NCBI GenBank assembly: GCA_963556145.1
Contig: OY744471.1
Location: forward strand, 799,590 to 863,589
Reading direction: 5' to 3'
Origin: Hygrocybe punicea
Taxonomy: Eukaryota > Basidiomycota > Agaricomycetes > Agaricales > Hygrophoraceae
Length of the DNA stretch: 64,000 bases
The notes beneath the pieces are model-generated. The model saw only the letters and a program-made list of their open reading frames with translations, was not told where the DNA came from and did no database searches. Below are positions 22,842 through 31,439 of this stretch, piece after piece; the first letter of the stretch is position 1; every line of letters starts with the position of its first letter. Made by a program: the position numbers and the translations under genes.

Positions 22842-24418
22842 TTTTTAAGTGCGAATAGTTCGCGCTCCAGTTCCTCAATGCGCAAGTCGTTAGAGCTCAT
22901 TGCTGACGCCAGGACGTTGGCATGAACTGCAGGAGATACGCTATACATCATTTGACCAACATTGTTGGTATTGGTTTGTTGTGTCGCAGCTAATTGACTG
23001 GGATTGCGACGATGCCATTCATCGATGCACTCCTTCATAGAATTGCCAGGTAATTGGCGCGGGCAGAAAGCGCCAGAGGGTAGAATGATTTTCTTGTCGA
23101 TATTTTCTTGGATGCGTCCAGCATTGATATATTCAATCACATGTGGGCAGTTCAGCCTAAAGTGACTGAGTAGGTTGCAGAAGTCGCAATTGCCATTCGC
23201 CGCTGTCTCAGACTGAGTCGTTCTCGTAGGGGGCGTATGAGAAGAGGTATGGGGGCATGGAGCAGAGTTTTTAGACGCATGCGGGTCCATAATTTTATTT
23301 ACTGCTTGGACCACAGTATCAACAATGAGTGTGACGTCATCCCGTTTTATCAAAGAAGACTCGGAAGAGGTCGCGGACGTTGGTTTACCTTCTCTAGGTG
23401 TGTTCGTGGGACCGGTACCATGAAGAACGAACTGCGCTGCCGCTTGAATTTCATGTAGCGGATAGGGGTCATTGGGAAAGTGATCAGGTAGCTTCAGCTG
23501 TAGTCGCTGTGTGACGCGCGTCCAGAGACACTTTTGAAACCCGCGAATGTACGCGCGACTTTGCTCAGCTTCGGAGATGCGATTCTTTTTACAGAGAAAT
23601 TTTGTGATAGTGAGGAATGCGCGATGATAAGCGCCAAGCTCTATGATGTTTGCAATTCCCGACTGATGTTGTTTCTTGACGAGCTTCTCCATATCCGATA
23701 CAGACCATTTCCTTTCATCTTCCGAACCAGGATAAAGCTTATACACAGCCTTCGTGAACTCTTCGTAAGTTGATGCCGGCAAGTACTCGTCGAGCGATTC
23801 CCAAAGTTCGGCGGTGTCTATGTCGAGATAGCGCAACGCATATCTCTTTTTGTTGACAGTGTCAGCTATTGTGCACGAATCGAATTGGGCCTCGAGCTCA
23901 TCAAAGTATTGGCGAAGTTCACATGGATGCTCCGGCGAGAAGCTGGGAGCGGTATTATGACCACGAGCGGGCATTTGCGGTGGAGTCGCCATGGTTTGAG
24001 CTGCAGGTGGTGGCGTGGGTGGACACGATGAGGTAGACGATGAGGAGGTGCTCGGTAGAATAGGAATAGAAGAATCGAGAGTGGATGTGGATGGTAAGTT
24101 AGAAAGCGGACTGGAAGAGGGGTCAGAAGTGTGTCAAGATAAAGAACTGCCAGCTGGTGTGGGAGATTGTGGATTGTAATCGCGCGGAGAATCGTGAAAA
24201 TCAAGAGGTGTGCGAGGTGAATGAGAACAAAATTGATGTGAGGTATTGTGTTCGGAATCGGAGGAACTTTCGGTGAGTTCGTTGAGATCACTGTCGAAGT
24301 CGGGGATATTCCGAGAGGTCGTCGCACGTTGTTGCGCTTGACGCTGTACTGAGCTACGAGTACAATATCTGTTGGTAGCTATGGTGCTCGAACTAGACGC
24401 GTTAGTCAAAGGAGTGGT
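22823..24418 (-). pseudogene. Gypsy gag with CCHC zinc knuckle; TGA in the N-terminal part
   Basis: The first in-frame ATG is at 23992 (MATPPQMPARG). Capsid-like region: LRQYFDELEAQF, KKRYALRYLDIDTAELWESL, YEEFTKAVYKLYPGSEDERK, typical of Agaricomycete gypsy gag. The zinc knuckle CDFCNLLSHFRLNC (C-X2-C-X4-H-X4-C) lies at ~23150. The same frame is open upstream to 24418, encoding a Ser/Thr-rich, acidic segment, broken only by a TGA at 24134-24136 (CGA would restore Arg). No ATG was found in that upstream part, so the element may once have begun there or the protein may simply start at 23992, in which case gag is intact. Confidence 0.8.
22826..22847 (-). promoter_or_regulatory. Gag-pol -1 frameshift window
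   Basis: The pol frame has a TAA at 22845-22847 and the gag frame stops at 22823-22825. A -1 shift must therefore happen within about 20 nt, and the only slippery-looking run is AAAAAG (22841-22846). It is not a canonical X-XXY-YYZ heptamer. Confidence 0.5.
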
Positions 24419-24430
24419 TTAGATTTTAAG

Positions 24431-24450
24431 TCCCCTCGCGGTGGGCTCCA
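24431..24450 (-). promoter_or_regulatory. Primer-binding site
   Basis: On the minus strand, five bases after the 5' LTR, TGGAGCCCACCGCG begins with the TGG expected opposite a tRNA CCA end. I do not assign the tRNA. Confidence 0.6.
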
Positions 24451-24455
24451 GAAAA

Positions 24456-25289
24456 TGATACAGTTTCCATGTCTATGACCCCGGATAAAGGGATAATAAA
24501 AGATGAAAATGTCGCAAAGGTGCGAACGGGACTTGGGACACTCCCGACAATAATGCGATAATGCATGATAATATGCGCAATCAAATAAACAAACACGGAG
24601 GGTCGCGAGATAACGCGATATCGCAATGCAGTGATAAACAAGAATCGGAAGGCTTAACTGGGTGTCCTAGATGACAGCGCGATACGCAGCGATGACGCGA
24701 CGAGACGAGGGTTCTACACTACGACTTGGGTCGCGATAGTGGAGAGTGCGCAACGAGAAAAGACGCAGATTTGAGTAGGAATGACTGGATTTTTAAACTT
24801 AAGATGCAAACTAGTGGGGAGGGGAGAACTGGGTTCTTCTTCTTTTACTTTCTACTACAGGACATTTTTTATGTTCTAAAGGGATAGGGGTTTAAGGGTG
24901 GATGAGTGAAATAGAAATGCAGCGAAATATCGCATGAAAGTGACAAAACGGGAACAGAATAGTGAAGGATTTGAAATAACGGTGAATATCACATGAAAGT
25001 CGGTGAAAAGACGAAGATAAACTGGATGAATTACATTTCTGGTATTGGACTCGGTGTCCGAACGTATAGGACGTGTTTAATGGTTGTGTTTCAGCATATT
25101 GAGACCGGGTTGCGCGGTTAAGATATGGCGAAGATGTCACAGTCACACGCGCGTTGATCGGCGTAAGTCGCGCAAGTTGCGGGTGGCGCGCTGATGTTTC
25201 GCATGTATGCGGGATGCGGAAGAGTCATAGGGAAAGTAGAATTGGATCCTATGAGAGATTCCGTACCCAAAGGGAGAGACTGCGTATCA
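24456..25289 (-). repeat. Gypsy 5' LTR (834 bp)
   Basis: Same length and TGATAC...GTATCA ends as 12246-13079. It is followed at 25290-25293 by the CCGT target duplication. Confidence 0.95.
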
Positions 25290-25293
25290 CCGT

Positions 25294-25545
25294 TCCGACC
25301 TTGGGACTAAGAGGCCTCGGAAGCGCACACTCACAGCATCATCATCCAGGGCCCGGAATGACAGGCCTGATACTGACAGCGATAGCGATGACAATGCTTT
25401 CAGGGATAGTGAACCGACGAGGATGCGAAAAGGGAGCGAGGCATCGTTGAGGGCAAGGGAGAAACGGCGACGAGTTGAGAGGACCCTTCCACCTGCTTTC
25501 AAAAGTGCAGAGTTCGTGCTATCACATGACCAGGATGATGATTAA
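25294..25545 (+). pseudogene. KDZ accessory protein gene, 3' part
   Basis: Continues the frame interrupted at 12245. It reads SDLGTKRPRKRTLTASSSRA, then an acidic stretch (DTDSDSDDNAF), basic KGSEASLRAREKRRRVER, and ends KSAEFVLSHDQDDD, stop 25543-25545. A basic SDxGxKRPRK block right after the CGACKWV region is what I expect in this KDZ-associated family, which supports the reconstruction. It lies 31 bp before the right inverted repeat. Confidence 0.7.
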
Positions 25546-25576
25546 TTACTTGATTTTGATGTTATAAGCAGCGTTC

Positions 25577-25890
25577 TTTTATGTGCATTTTTTCTATATT
25601 TTTTCAGAATTTTCTAAGGCGTCGTGAGCAAGTTATTGAGCTCGTCGTTGTGCACAGTGAGCACGAAGGTTTGATCGACGGCGGAGTTGTGACAGTAGTT
25701 GCCGAACATAGGTGACAGCCATCAGACCGACATAGGACGCTCAGACTGCTCAAAAACTGCGAAGTCCCAGAGGGATTTAAGGATATTTAGTGGGTGATGC
25801 GGAATAGCTACTTTTTCATTCTAACTAGATAGGCAAGGTCACATGGTGCGGCACTTCTTACAATAAGGGATAGGTTGGATTATCAGGTGG
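25577..25890 (-). repeat. KDZ right terminal inverted repeat
   Basis: Reverse complement of 4861-5174, 314 bp, ending ...GGATTATCAGGTGG. Confidence 0.9.
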
Positions 25891-26432
25891 AGATATTGGC
25901 CTGTTTTGGAAAGTTGGCTTGTTTTGGAAAGTCTTAAAATCACATCATTTGCAAAGTGATTCCTCCCAAGCCAGAGCTTGTAGCAACATGATAAAACCAT
26001 GAATTTTTATTATTGTATTTGGTTCTGATATTCCCCATTTTTTGATAAGATTTCAGCCAAAATAGCACTAATTAGCCTAAGCTAACTTAGCTAAGCTATA
26101 AAGTCAGAGTTGGTCACTAAAAGCTCATTATAACAATACAAAAATGTATTAAGAACTTAGAAGGTTCAGATTTATTTCTTTAGGCCTAGAATAGAGCTGC
26201 AATAGGAGTATGTAGCATAAATCTCATATAAAACCATATTTCTTGGTTCTCAGCCACAATGGCATGGCACTGACTGAGCCTTTGTAAGCACCTCAAAAAA
26301 GAAATTGGCGTGGCCATTACTTTTGGAACTCGCTGTAAATAATTTATATTTAGGAACTGACTTAAAATAGATATAGCAAATCAAATAATTATTTTGCTTA
26401 ATTAAATACATGGAAATCTACATTATCAGGGG
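25891..26432. other. AT-rich non-coding stretch
   Basis: Contains a short direct repeat (GGCTTGTTTTGGAAAGT and a near copy at 25900-25932) and long A/T runs. No gene seen. Confidence 0.5.
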
Positions 26433-26645
26433 GGATGGTGGGAGGGTGGTGGTGGTGGTGGTGGTGGAGAGGAGAGGAAGGGGAAATGACCAGGGGGAAT
26501 GGGAGGGGGTGGGAAAGGGGAAAAGAGGCAGGGGTGGATGGCAGGTGGGGATGGCAGGAGGCAGGAGATAGGGAAGGGGAGAAGGAGCAGGAGGAATCAG
26601 GAGAGGAGAGGGGAGAGGGGAAAGGGGAGGGAAAGGGGAAGAACC
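26433..26645 (+). repeat. Purine (G/A) tract with GGT microsatellite
   Basis: Starts with GGTGGTGGT repeats, then about 190 bp almost free of pyrimidines, with many runs of GGG and GGGG. Low-complexity; open frames across it are artefacts. Confidence 0.85.
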
Positions 26646-27239
26646 AAAAGAATCACATACCAGGGTTCCCCTTGTGTTCATGTCGCCCCCATCGTCATTG
26701 TCCCCATTGCTGTCATTGCTGTCATTCCTGTGTGGCCCCATTCCCATTCATGTTGTCATTGCTGTCCTAGTGTTGCCGTAGTTCGGTTCCGAACCTAGCC
26801 GAACCCGGTTCAAACCCCGAACCGAACCCTAGGTTCAGTCTAAGTTCAGCCAAGTGCTGAACCGGACCGCGGGTTCAGTTCCGAGTTTTGAGGCCTGCCG
26901 GATTTCCTGAACGGCTCCAAACCGCGTCCAAACCGCGAACGCGGATATTTTCAAGGTATTTATTTCATTTGTTTTTCGTATTTCTTTACTTACTTTTTCG
27001 TGTTAAACGGTATCATGTGACCATTACACGAAGTTTCTTCACCAACAACATCAACTTGAATGCAAGGCCAATGAACGCGACACAATGTCGCGTTCATGGA
27101 CACAAGTAAGTTTTATCATTTATCTTAACTTTACTAATATTATCTGTTACAGGAAACTCGACCGCGACCACATCGCGAGCACACCACCGCGGCACAAAAT
27201 GGATCCCAACGCCAACACGATGCCAATGGACGCGGGACA

Positions 27240-27788
27240 GCCGCAACACCACCACCACCACCACCACCACCACCACCAGCGGCGGCAACGGCAACGGCAA
27301 TGGCAATGGCAACCAGGCAACAACAATGGCAATGGCCAGCAGCAGCAGCAACAGCGGAAGCAGCAGCGCCGGCAGCAATGGCAGCAGCAGCAGTGGCAGC
27401 GGCAGCGGCAATGGCAAATGCCATCTAACATCACCACCAGCGGCGGCAACAACAATGGCAAGGACAACCACGACGGCCAGCAGCAGCAGCAGCAATGCCG
27501 GCAGCAGCAGCAACAGCGGCAGCGGCAATGGCAACAGCAGCAGCAGGAGCACAGCAACGACAGCAGCAATGGCGGCAGCAGCAGCAGCAGCAACGGCCAC
27601 GACAGCAGCAGCAGCAACGGCCACGACAGCAGCAGCAGCAACGGCCACGACAGCAGCAGCAGCACAGCAGCAACGGCGATGGCAGCAGCGGCAGTGCCAG
27701 CAGCGGCAGCAACAGCAGCAGTGGCAGCGGCACCGGCGACGGCAGCAGCAACGGCCACGACAGCAGCAGCAGCAGCAGCAGCAATGGC

Positions 27789-27833
<45 letters not shown>

Positions 27834-27905
27834 TGCAGCAGCAACGGCCACGGCAGCAGCAGCAACAGCGACAGTGGCAACGGCAACGGCAGCAGCAGCA
27901 GCGCC
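27240..27905 (+). repeat. Imperfect trinucleotide arrays (CAC, CAG, GGC, GCA mixtures)
   Basis: A CAC run at 27245-27279 is followed by interrupted CAG/CAA/GGC triplets. Frames encode poly-His/Gln/Arg, poly-Ser/Gly/Asn or poly-Ala. Five reading frames are open for hundreds of bases purely because of composition. Confidence 0.9.
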
Positions 27906-27931
27906 AGACGGCTCCCCCGCAGCCCAACTAC

Positions 27932-27981
27932 CTTGCGAAGTGCAGCGCCGTATCAATTGATACGTGCCTGCCATTCGCGAG
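27932..27981. repeat. 50-bp near-palindrome with CGTATCAATTGATACG core
   Basis: Symmetric around 27956/27957. The 16-bp core is a perfect palindrome, and outer arms (TGCGAA / TTCGCG) also match. The same structure occurs in copy 2 at 41740-41789. Confidence 0.8.
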
Positions 27982-28144
27982 GAGAACAGAGCTCATGGGG
28001 TGAGCCCGAACGCGGACAGACGGTTCGATGCCGTCTGGGTCCAGGTTTAGCCCAGCGCCAAACCGGACCCAAAGTTCGGTTCGTGGTTCCGCCAAAAAGG
28101 GTCGGAACCGGACTGAACTGAACTTCGGCAACACTATGCTGTCC

Positions 28145-28490
28145 CATTTGCTGTCCCATCCTCATCATTGCCATTGCTGTCAGCCTTGTGGTCCAAGGCT
28201 CCATTCTCCTCATCCTGGTCATCCTTGTTTCTATTGCCTGTTGTTCCCATCCCCATCCATGTGGCAGCTGTCCTCCTCATTGTCTGTGTCTTCATTGCCC
28301 CTGCCTGTTGTTGTCTTCTCATTGTCATAATTCCCATTCATTGTTTTCCCTGTTCATGCCATCATCACATTTGTCCTTGTTCTTGTCTTTGTTTACCCCC
28401 TTGTTGTCATTCCTGTCATCCCCATTCTTGCTGTTGTGGATGGCCTGGGTTGTCCCTGTTCTCAGTTCATCCCCAGATGGATTAAGAAAA
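28145..28490 (+). repeat. Pyrimidine-rich degenerate repeat
   Basis: Variants of CCATTGCTGTC / CATTCCTGTC continue from 26650-26760, so the hAT-like element landed inside this degenerate array. No gene. Confidence 0.6.
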
Positions 28491-28494
28491 ATAT

Positions 28495-28775
28495 CCTCAT
28501 GCCAGAGCATGGAGATTGCATCTGAGAACTTACATTTAAACTTTCTATGGAGTAGGTGCAAGGGTGAATCTGGGTGATATGGTGGTATGAGTGTTAGATC
28601 CAGCACAGAATGTTCCAAAGTCACTTGATGACTTGATGACTTGATGACTTGATTCAGAAACTGACAATGCCATGCCAGATCTAACACTCATACCACTATA
28701 TCTTGACCACCCTTGCACCTACTCCATAGAAATTTTGGATGTAAGTTCTCAGATGCCATCTCCATGCTCTGGCAC
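28495..28775. repeat. Foldback: ~105-bp inverted repeat with short tandem loop
   Basis: Arm 28495-28605 (TGCCAGAGCATGGAGAT...) is matched in inverse at ~28672-28775. The loop holds four copies of ACTTGATG (28622-28653). A small foldback or MITE is likely; no target duplication identified. Confidence 0.75.
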
Positions 28776-29110
28776 CAGGATGGCTTTTTTAATCCATCTG
28801 GTTACTGTGTAAATAAATTCTTTACCTTTCTTGCTTTTCTGATGATTTCAAGTGATTCACACACTCTCATGTCTCAATACCTGTCAGAAAGGACCTGCCA
28901 AAGTGCCTGTGGATGATAGAGTGTCTGTGAGTGCTGGGGAAGTACCAGAGACAATGGTATGTATCAACACTTTGCCTGCTTTGGTGATGTTGTATTGTTA
29001 CACTGTACTCAAATACAAGTGGTGCTCAAATGGAGCCACTCTGGAATTGGAATTGGAATTGGCTGTCCCCTTACAAACTTCATGACTTTAGTGATTTTAT
29101 TAGATATGTA
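28776..29110. other. Non-coding stretch
   Basis: A/T-moderate sequence with only short open frames; includes (GGAATT)n-like GGAATTGGAATTGGAATTGG at about 29044. No gene recognised. Confidence 0.4.
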
Positions 29111-29460
29111 GGCTGTGTCAAGGTCAAACCCAAGGTCAATGCCGAGGTCAGCGTCAATGCCATGGTCAACACCAAGGGCAAATTTTTACCATGATACTAT
29201 GATATTAGTCTTTGCAGTGATCTGTGCTTTTAGTAAACAGTCAGTCAATGCTGAATGTCCGTGGTCAACACCAAGCTCACCAGCAAGTTGCACACTGATG
29301 TTGAAACTGATGTTGATGCCAATGTTGACACTGATGTCAGTGCCAATGTCAATGCCAATGTCAGTGCCAATGTTAACGCCAATGTCAACACTGAGGTCCA
29401 TGCTGAGGTCAACGCCAAGGTCAAAGCCAAGGTCAACACCAAGATCAACATGAAGGTCCG
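29110..29460 (+). repeat. Degenerate hexanucleotide array (GCCAATGTC-type)
   Basis: Repeats of (G)CCAATGTCAA/CACTGATGTC give an open plus-strand frame encoding alternating Asn/Asp-x-Val (e.g. DANVDTDVSANVNANVSANV) and hydrophobic repeats in other frames. A related array lies at 30540-31060. Confidence 0.75.
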
Positions 29461-29529
29461 TGTCTATCTCATTGTTCCTGTTGAAAATATGTAAAACACT
29501 GTTTCAGTTGATCTCAACACCAATATCAA

Positions 29530-30540
29530 TGGTTACATGAGCATTCAGGTGGTATTTTACATGTTACAAACAAATGCCAAAAAACTTTAGCATCAACCTC
29601 GGTGTCAGTTTTGCAGTTGCACCATGGGTCCAGCCAGCTTACATTGGCTGAGAGATAGTTAGTAGATGATGTATTCTATGTCCAGCAACAGGTCCATGAG
29701 CATTCCAGTGGTATTTTACATGTTACAAGCAAATGCCGAAAAACTTCGGCATCAACATTGGTGTTAGTTTTGCAGTTGAACCATGGGTCTGGTTGGCTTA
29801 TATTGGCTGAGAGACAGTTAGTATACAATGGCCTCTATGTCCACCAAGATATTCAGACACTTTCCAGTGGTATTTTACATGTTATGAACAAATGCCAAAA
29901 AACATCGGCATGAACCTCTAGGGCCATACTAGGGGTAACACCTAGGGTATGGGATATAGGGGTAGGGGAGGTAGGGGTAGGGGTTTGGAAAATCATACCC
30001 TTGCAAACACCCTACCCCCCAGGGGTTTTGAAAAGGGTATGATGGGTATGACTAATCATGTTCAAACCAAGGCCAGACCACCTTGATGTCATGAAAATGC
30101 TGAATATAAGCCTCTAACACTGATCTAGTCACACATTGGCTTCATTTAGCCTCATTAACTGCATCTCTACTATGTTTTTCAGTGTCATTTTCATCATTTG
30201 ATGTATGATAATCATGATATGTGGTCATGCTCGTGTGATTCTCATGCCTTAGTCATACCCCTCCAAACCCTTCACCCCTCACCCTCCAAACCCCCACCCC
30301 TGCTATAAGGGTAGGGGTATTGAGGGTAGGGGTAGGGGTTTGGCATTTCATACTCTGGGTATACCCCTGGTGGGCCCTATGAACCTCGGTGTTAGCTTTC
30401 CAGTTGAACCATGAGTCCAGCTAGCTTACATTTGCTGAGAGACAGTTGGTATATGATGGGCTCTATGTTCACCAACAGCTTCATGCACTTTTCAGAGGTA
30501 TTTGACAACCTACAATCAAACATTGGCCTCAACCTTGGCA
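29530..30540 (+). repeat. Tandem repeat of ~165-bp units
   Basis: At least three and a half units, each with GAGCATTC.GGTGGTATTTTACATGTTA, AAATGCC.AAAAAC, CAGTTGAACCATGG and GGCTGAGAGA.AGTTAGTA. Unit three is interrupted by a MITE at 29919-30379 and resumes after it. Confidence 0.8.
29919..30379. mobile_element. 461-bp MITE (hAT-type)
   Basis: Ends TAGGGCC...GGGCCCTA with AGGGGTA/TACCCCT nearby. It is flanked by TGAACCTC at 29911-29918 and 30380-30387. Its removal rebuilds a 165-bp repeat unit exactly. No coding capacity; contains GGGGTAGGGGT-type runs near both ends. Confidence 0.85.
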
Positions 30541-31060
30541 TTGCCATCGGCATCAGCATCAGCATCGTGGTGAGTCCAGTGTTGATTGGTTGGACAAATG
30601 TTCACTGCCCAACCTGTGCCAATACAGATGTAAATGTAGTAGCAAATGCTGCTTTGCCAATGCTAAGACTGATGCAAAGGTCAGTGCCAATGCCGATGCT
30701 GAGCTGATGTTCATGCTTGGGCTAAGATGGCAGCTGCTGCTAATAAAAATTCTGACTCCAATGGCATTGTGATGACCCCTCAGAAAGTATGTTCATTGGA
30801 ATGCTAATGTTGACACTATACCAATGCTGATGCCAGGGCTAATGCTGATGCTGAGGTTTATGCCTATGCCAATTCTCATGTCATTACTGCCACTGTTTCT
30901 AATGTCAATATGGCATCCAATACCTACATATAACCCCTTAACCATGGCATTGATGAGACTGATTGAGGATGCCAATGCCCACGCCGATGCTGCTGCCAAT
31001 GTGAACACCAATGCCAATGTGAACACTGATGCCAATGCCAATCACAAGGAAGTGTATCAA
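30540..31060 (+). repeat. Degenerate hexanucleotide array, second block
   Basis: GCCAATGCTGATGCC-type repeats like those at 29110-29460; short Ala/Asn/Asp-rich open frames only. Confidence 0.6.
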
Positions 31061-31074
31061 TGATATTTCATTGG

Positions 31075-31439
31075 CTGGAGGGTATTACATGAGTAACAAT
31101 GCCCCCTCAGAACCTCAGCCCAATGGTCTGAGACTGGTAACAATACCCACACAAAACTTCAGCCCAACAGTCTGAGATGGGTAACAATACCCCCAAAGAA
31201 CTTCAGCCTAACGGTCTGACACGGTGTAGTAGTGGTGCCTGGGCTGTCACATGACCCAGGTCCCACAGTTGGATCCCTTATGTAGCGCATTCCTGTCTTA
31301 GTCGATCCATCTACCCCATCCATCCAGACCTTTCCATGTGATTCTGTCCCCAATTCCGTGAGGTCCCTTGGACCCACTCCAATGGGTAACAATACCCCCA
31401 CAAAACTTCGGCCCAATGGTATCAGATGGGTAATAATAC
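31075..31439 (+). repeat. Tandem array of ~43-bp units, left part
   Basis: Units read GGGTAACAATACCC...AAAACTTCAGCCCAATGGTCTGAGAT with drift; a diverged stretch separates 31205-31375. The array resumes at 33087 after a solo LTR. Confidence 0.75.

Larger units (their letters stand above)
12246..25289 (-). mobile_element. Ty3/gypsy LTR retrotransposon
   Basis: The element reads on the minus strand, 5' LTR on the right. Both LTRs are 834 bp and end in the inverted hexamer TGATAC...GTATCA. Order on the minus strand: 5' LTR, primer-binding site, gag with CCHC knuckle, protease in the -1 frame, reverse transcriptase, RNase H, integrase, polypurine tract, 3' LTR. Integrase after RNase H is the Ty3/gypsy order. 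The target duplication is CCGT. The element is not intact: an in-frame TGA upstream of the first gag ATG, a one-base deletion in pol near 17787, and a hAT insertion between protease and reverse transcriptase. It also carries a plus-strand gene between integrase and the 3' LTR. The LTRs are about 98% identical by eye, so the insertion is fairly young. Confidence 0.92.
4861..25890. mobile_element. KDZ (Kyakuja-Dileera-Zisupton) DNA transposon with nested insertions
   Basis: The element is bounded by inverted repeats of 314 bp (4861-5174 and 25577-25890) that match at about 97%. Inside are a KDZ transposase on the minus strand (5196-8280), a minus-strand gene with RNase H1 N-terminal-like domains (8976-10112) and a plus-strand accessory gene (from 10201) that resumes after a gypsy insertion and ends at 25545. 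Without that 13-kb retrotransposon the element would be about 8 kb. KDZ elements are known from Agaricomycetes, where they are expanded. I looked for the 8-bp target duplication known for Zisupton and did not find one (flanks end ..GGGGTAT and begin AGATATTG), so the ends may have been altered after insertion. Confidence 0.85.
26768..28136 (+). mobile_element. Non-autonomous hAT-like element, copy 1
   Basis: Begins TAGTGTTGCCGTAGTTC and ends GAACTTCGGCAACACTA, a 17-bp terminal inverted repeat with one mismatch. It is flanked on both sides by TGCTGTCC (26760-26767 and 28137-28144), the 8-bp duplication of hAT transposons. It encodes no transposase. Inside: a short exon (MNATQCRVHGHK), a GT-AG intron (27107-27152), then ~680 bp of CAG/GGC-type trinucleotide arrays open in several frames. 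A truncated inverted copy is at 41549. Confidence 0.85.

Noticed and set aside
4853..25898. 8-bp target duplication for the KDZ element
   Set aside because: Flanks were compared directly and do not match; shifting the repeat border by a few bases did not help.
26435..26798. Gly/Arg/Lys/Glu-rich frames in the purine tract
   Set aside because: Low-complexity translation of a G/A tract.
27085..28121. Five overlapping long open frames on both strands
   Set aside because: They arise from trinucleotide composition (poly-Gln, poly-Ala, poly-Cys, poly-Leu). Only the spliced plus-strand register with the conserved first exon is mentioned, as part of the hAT-like element.
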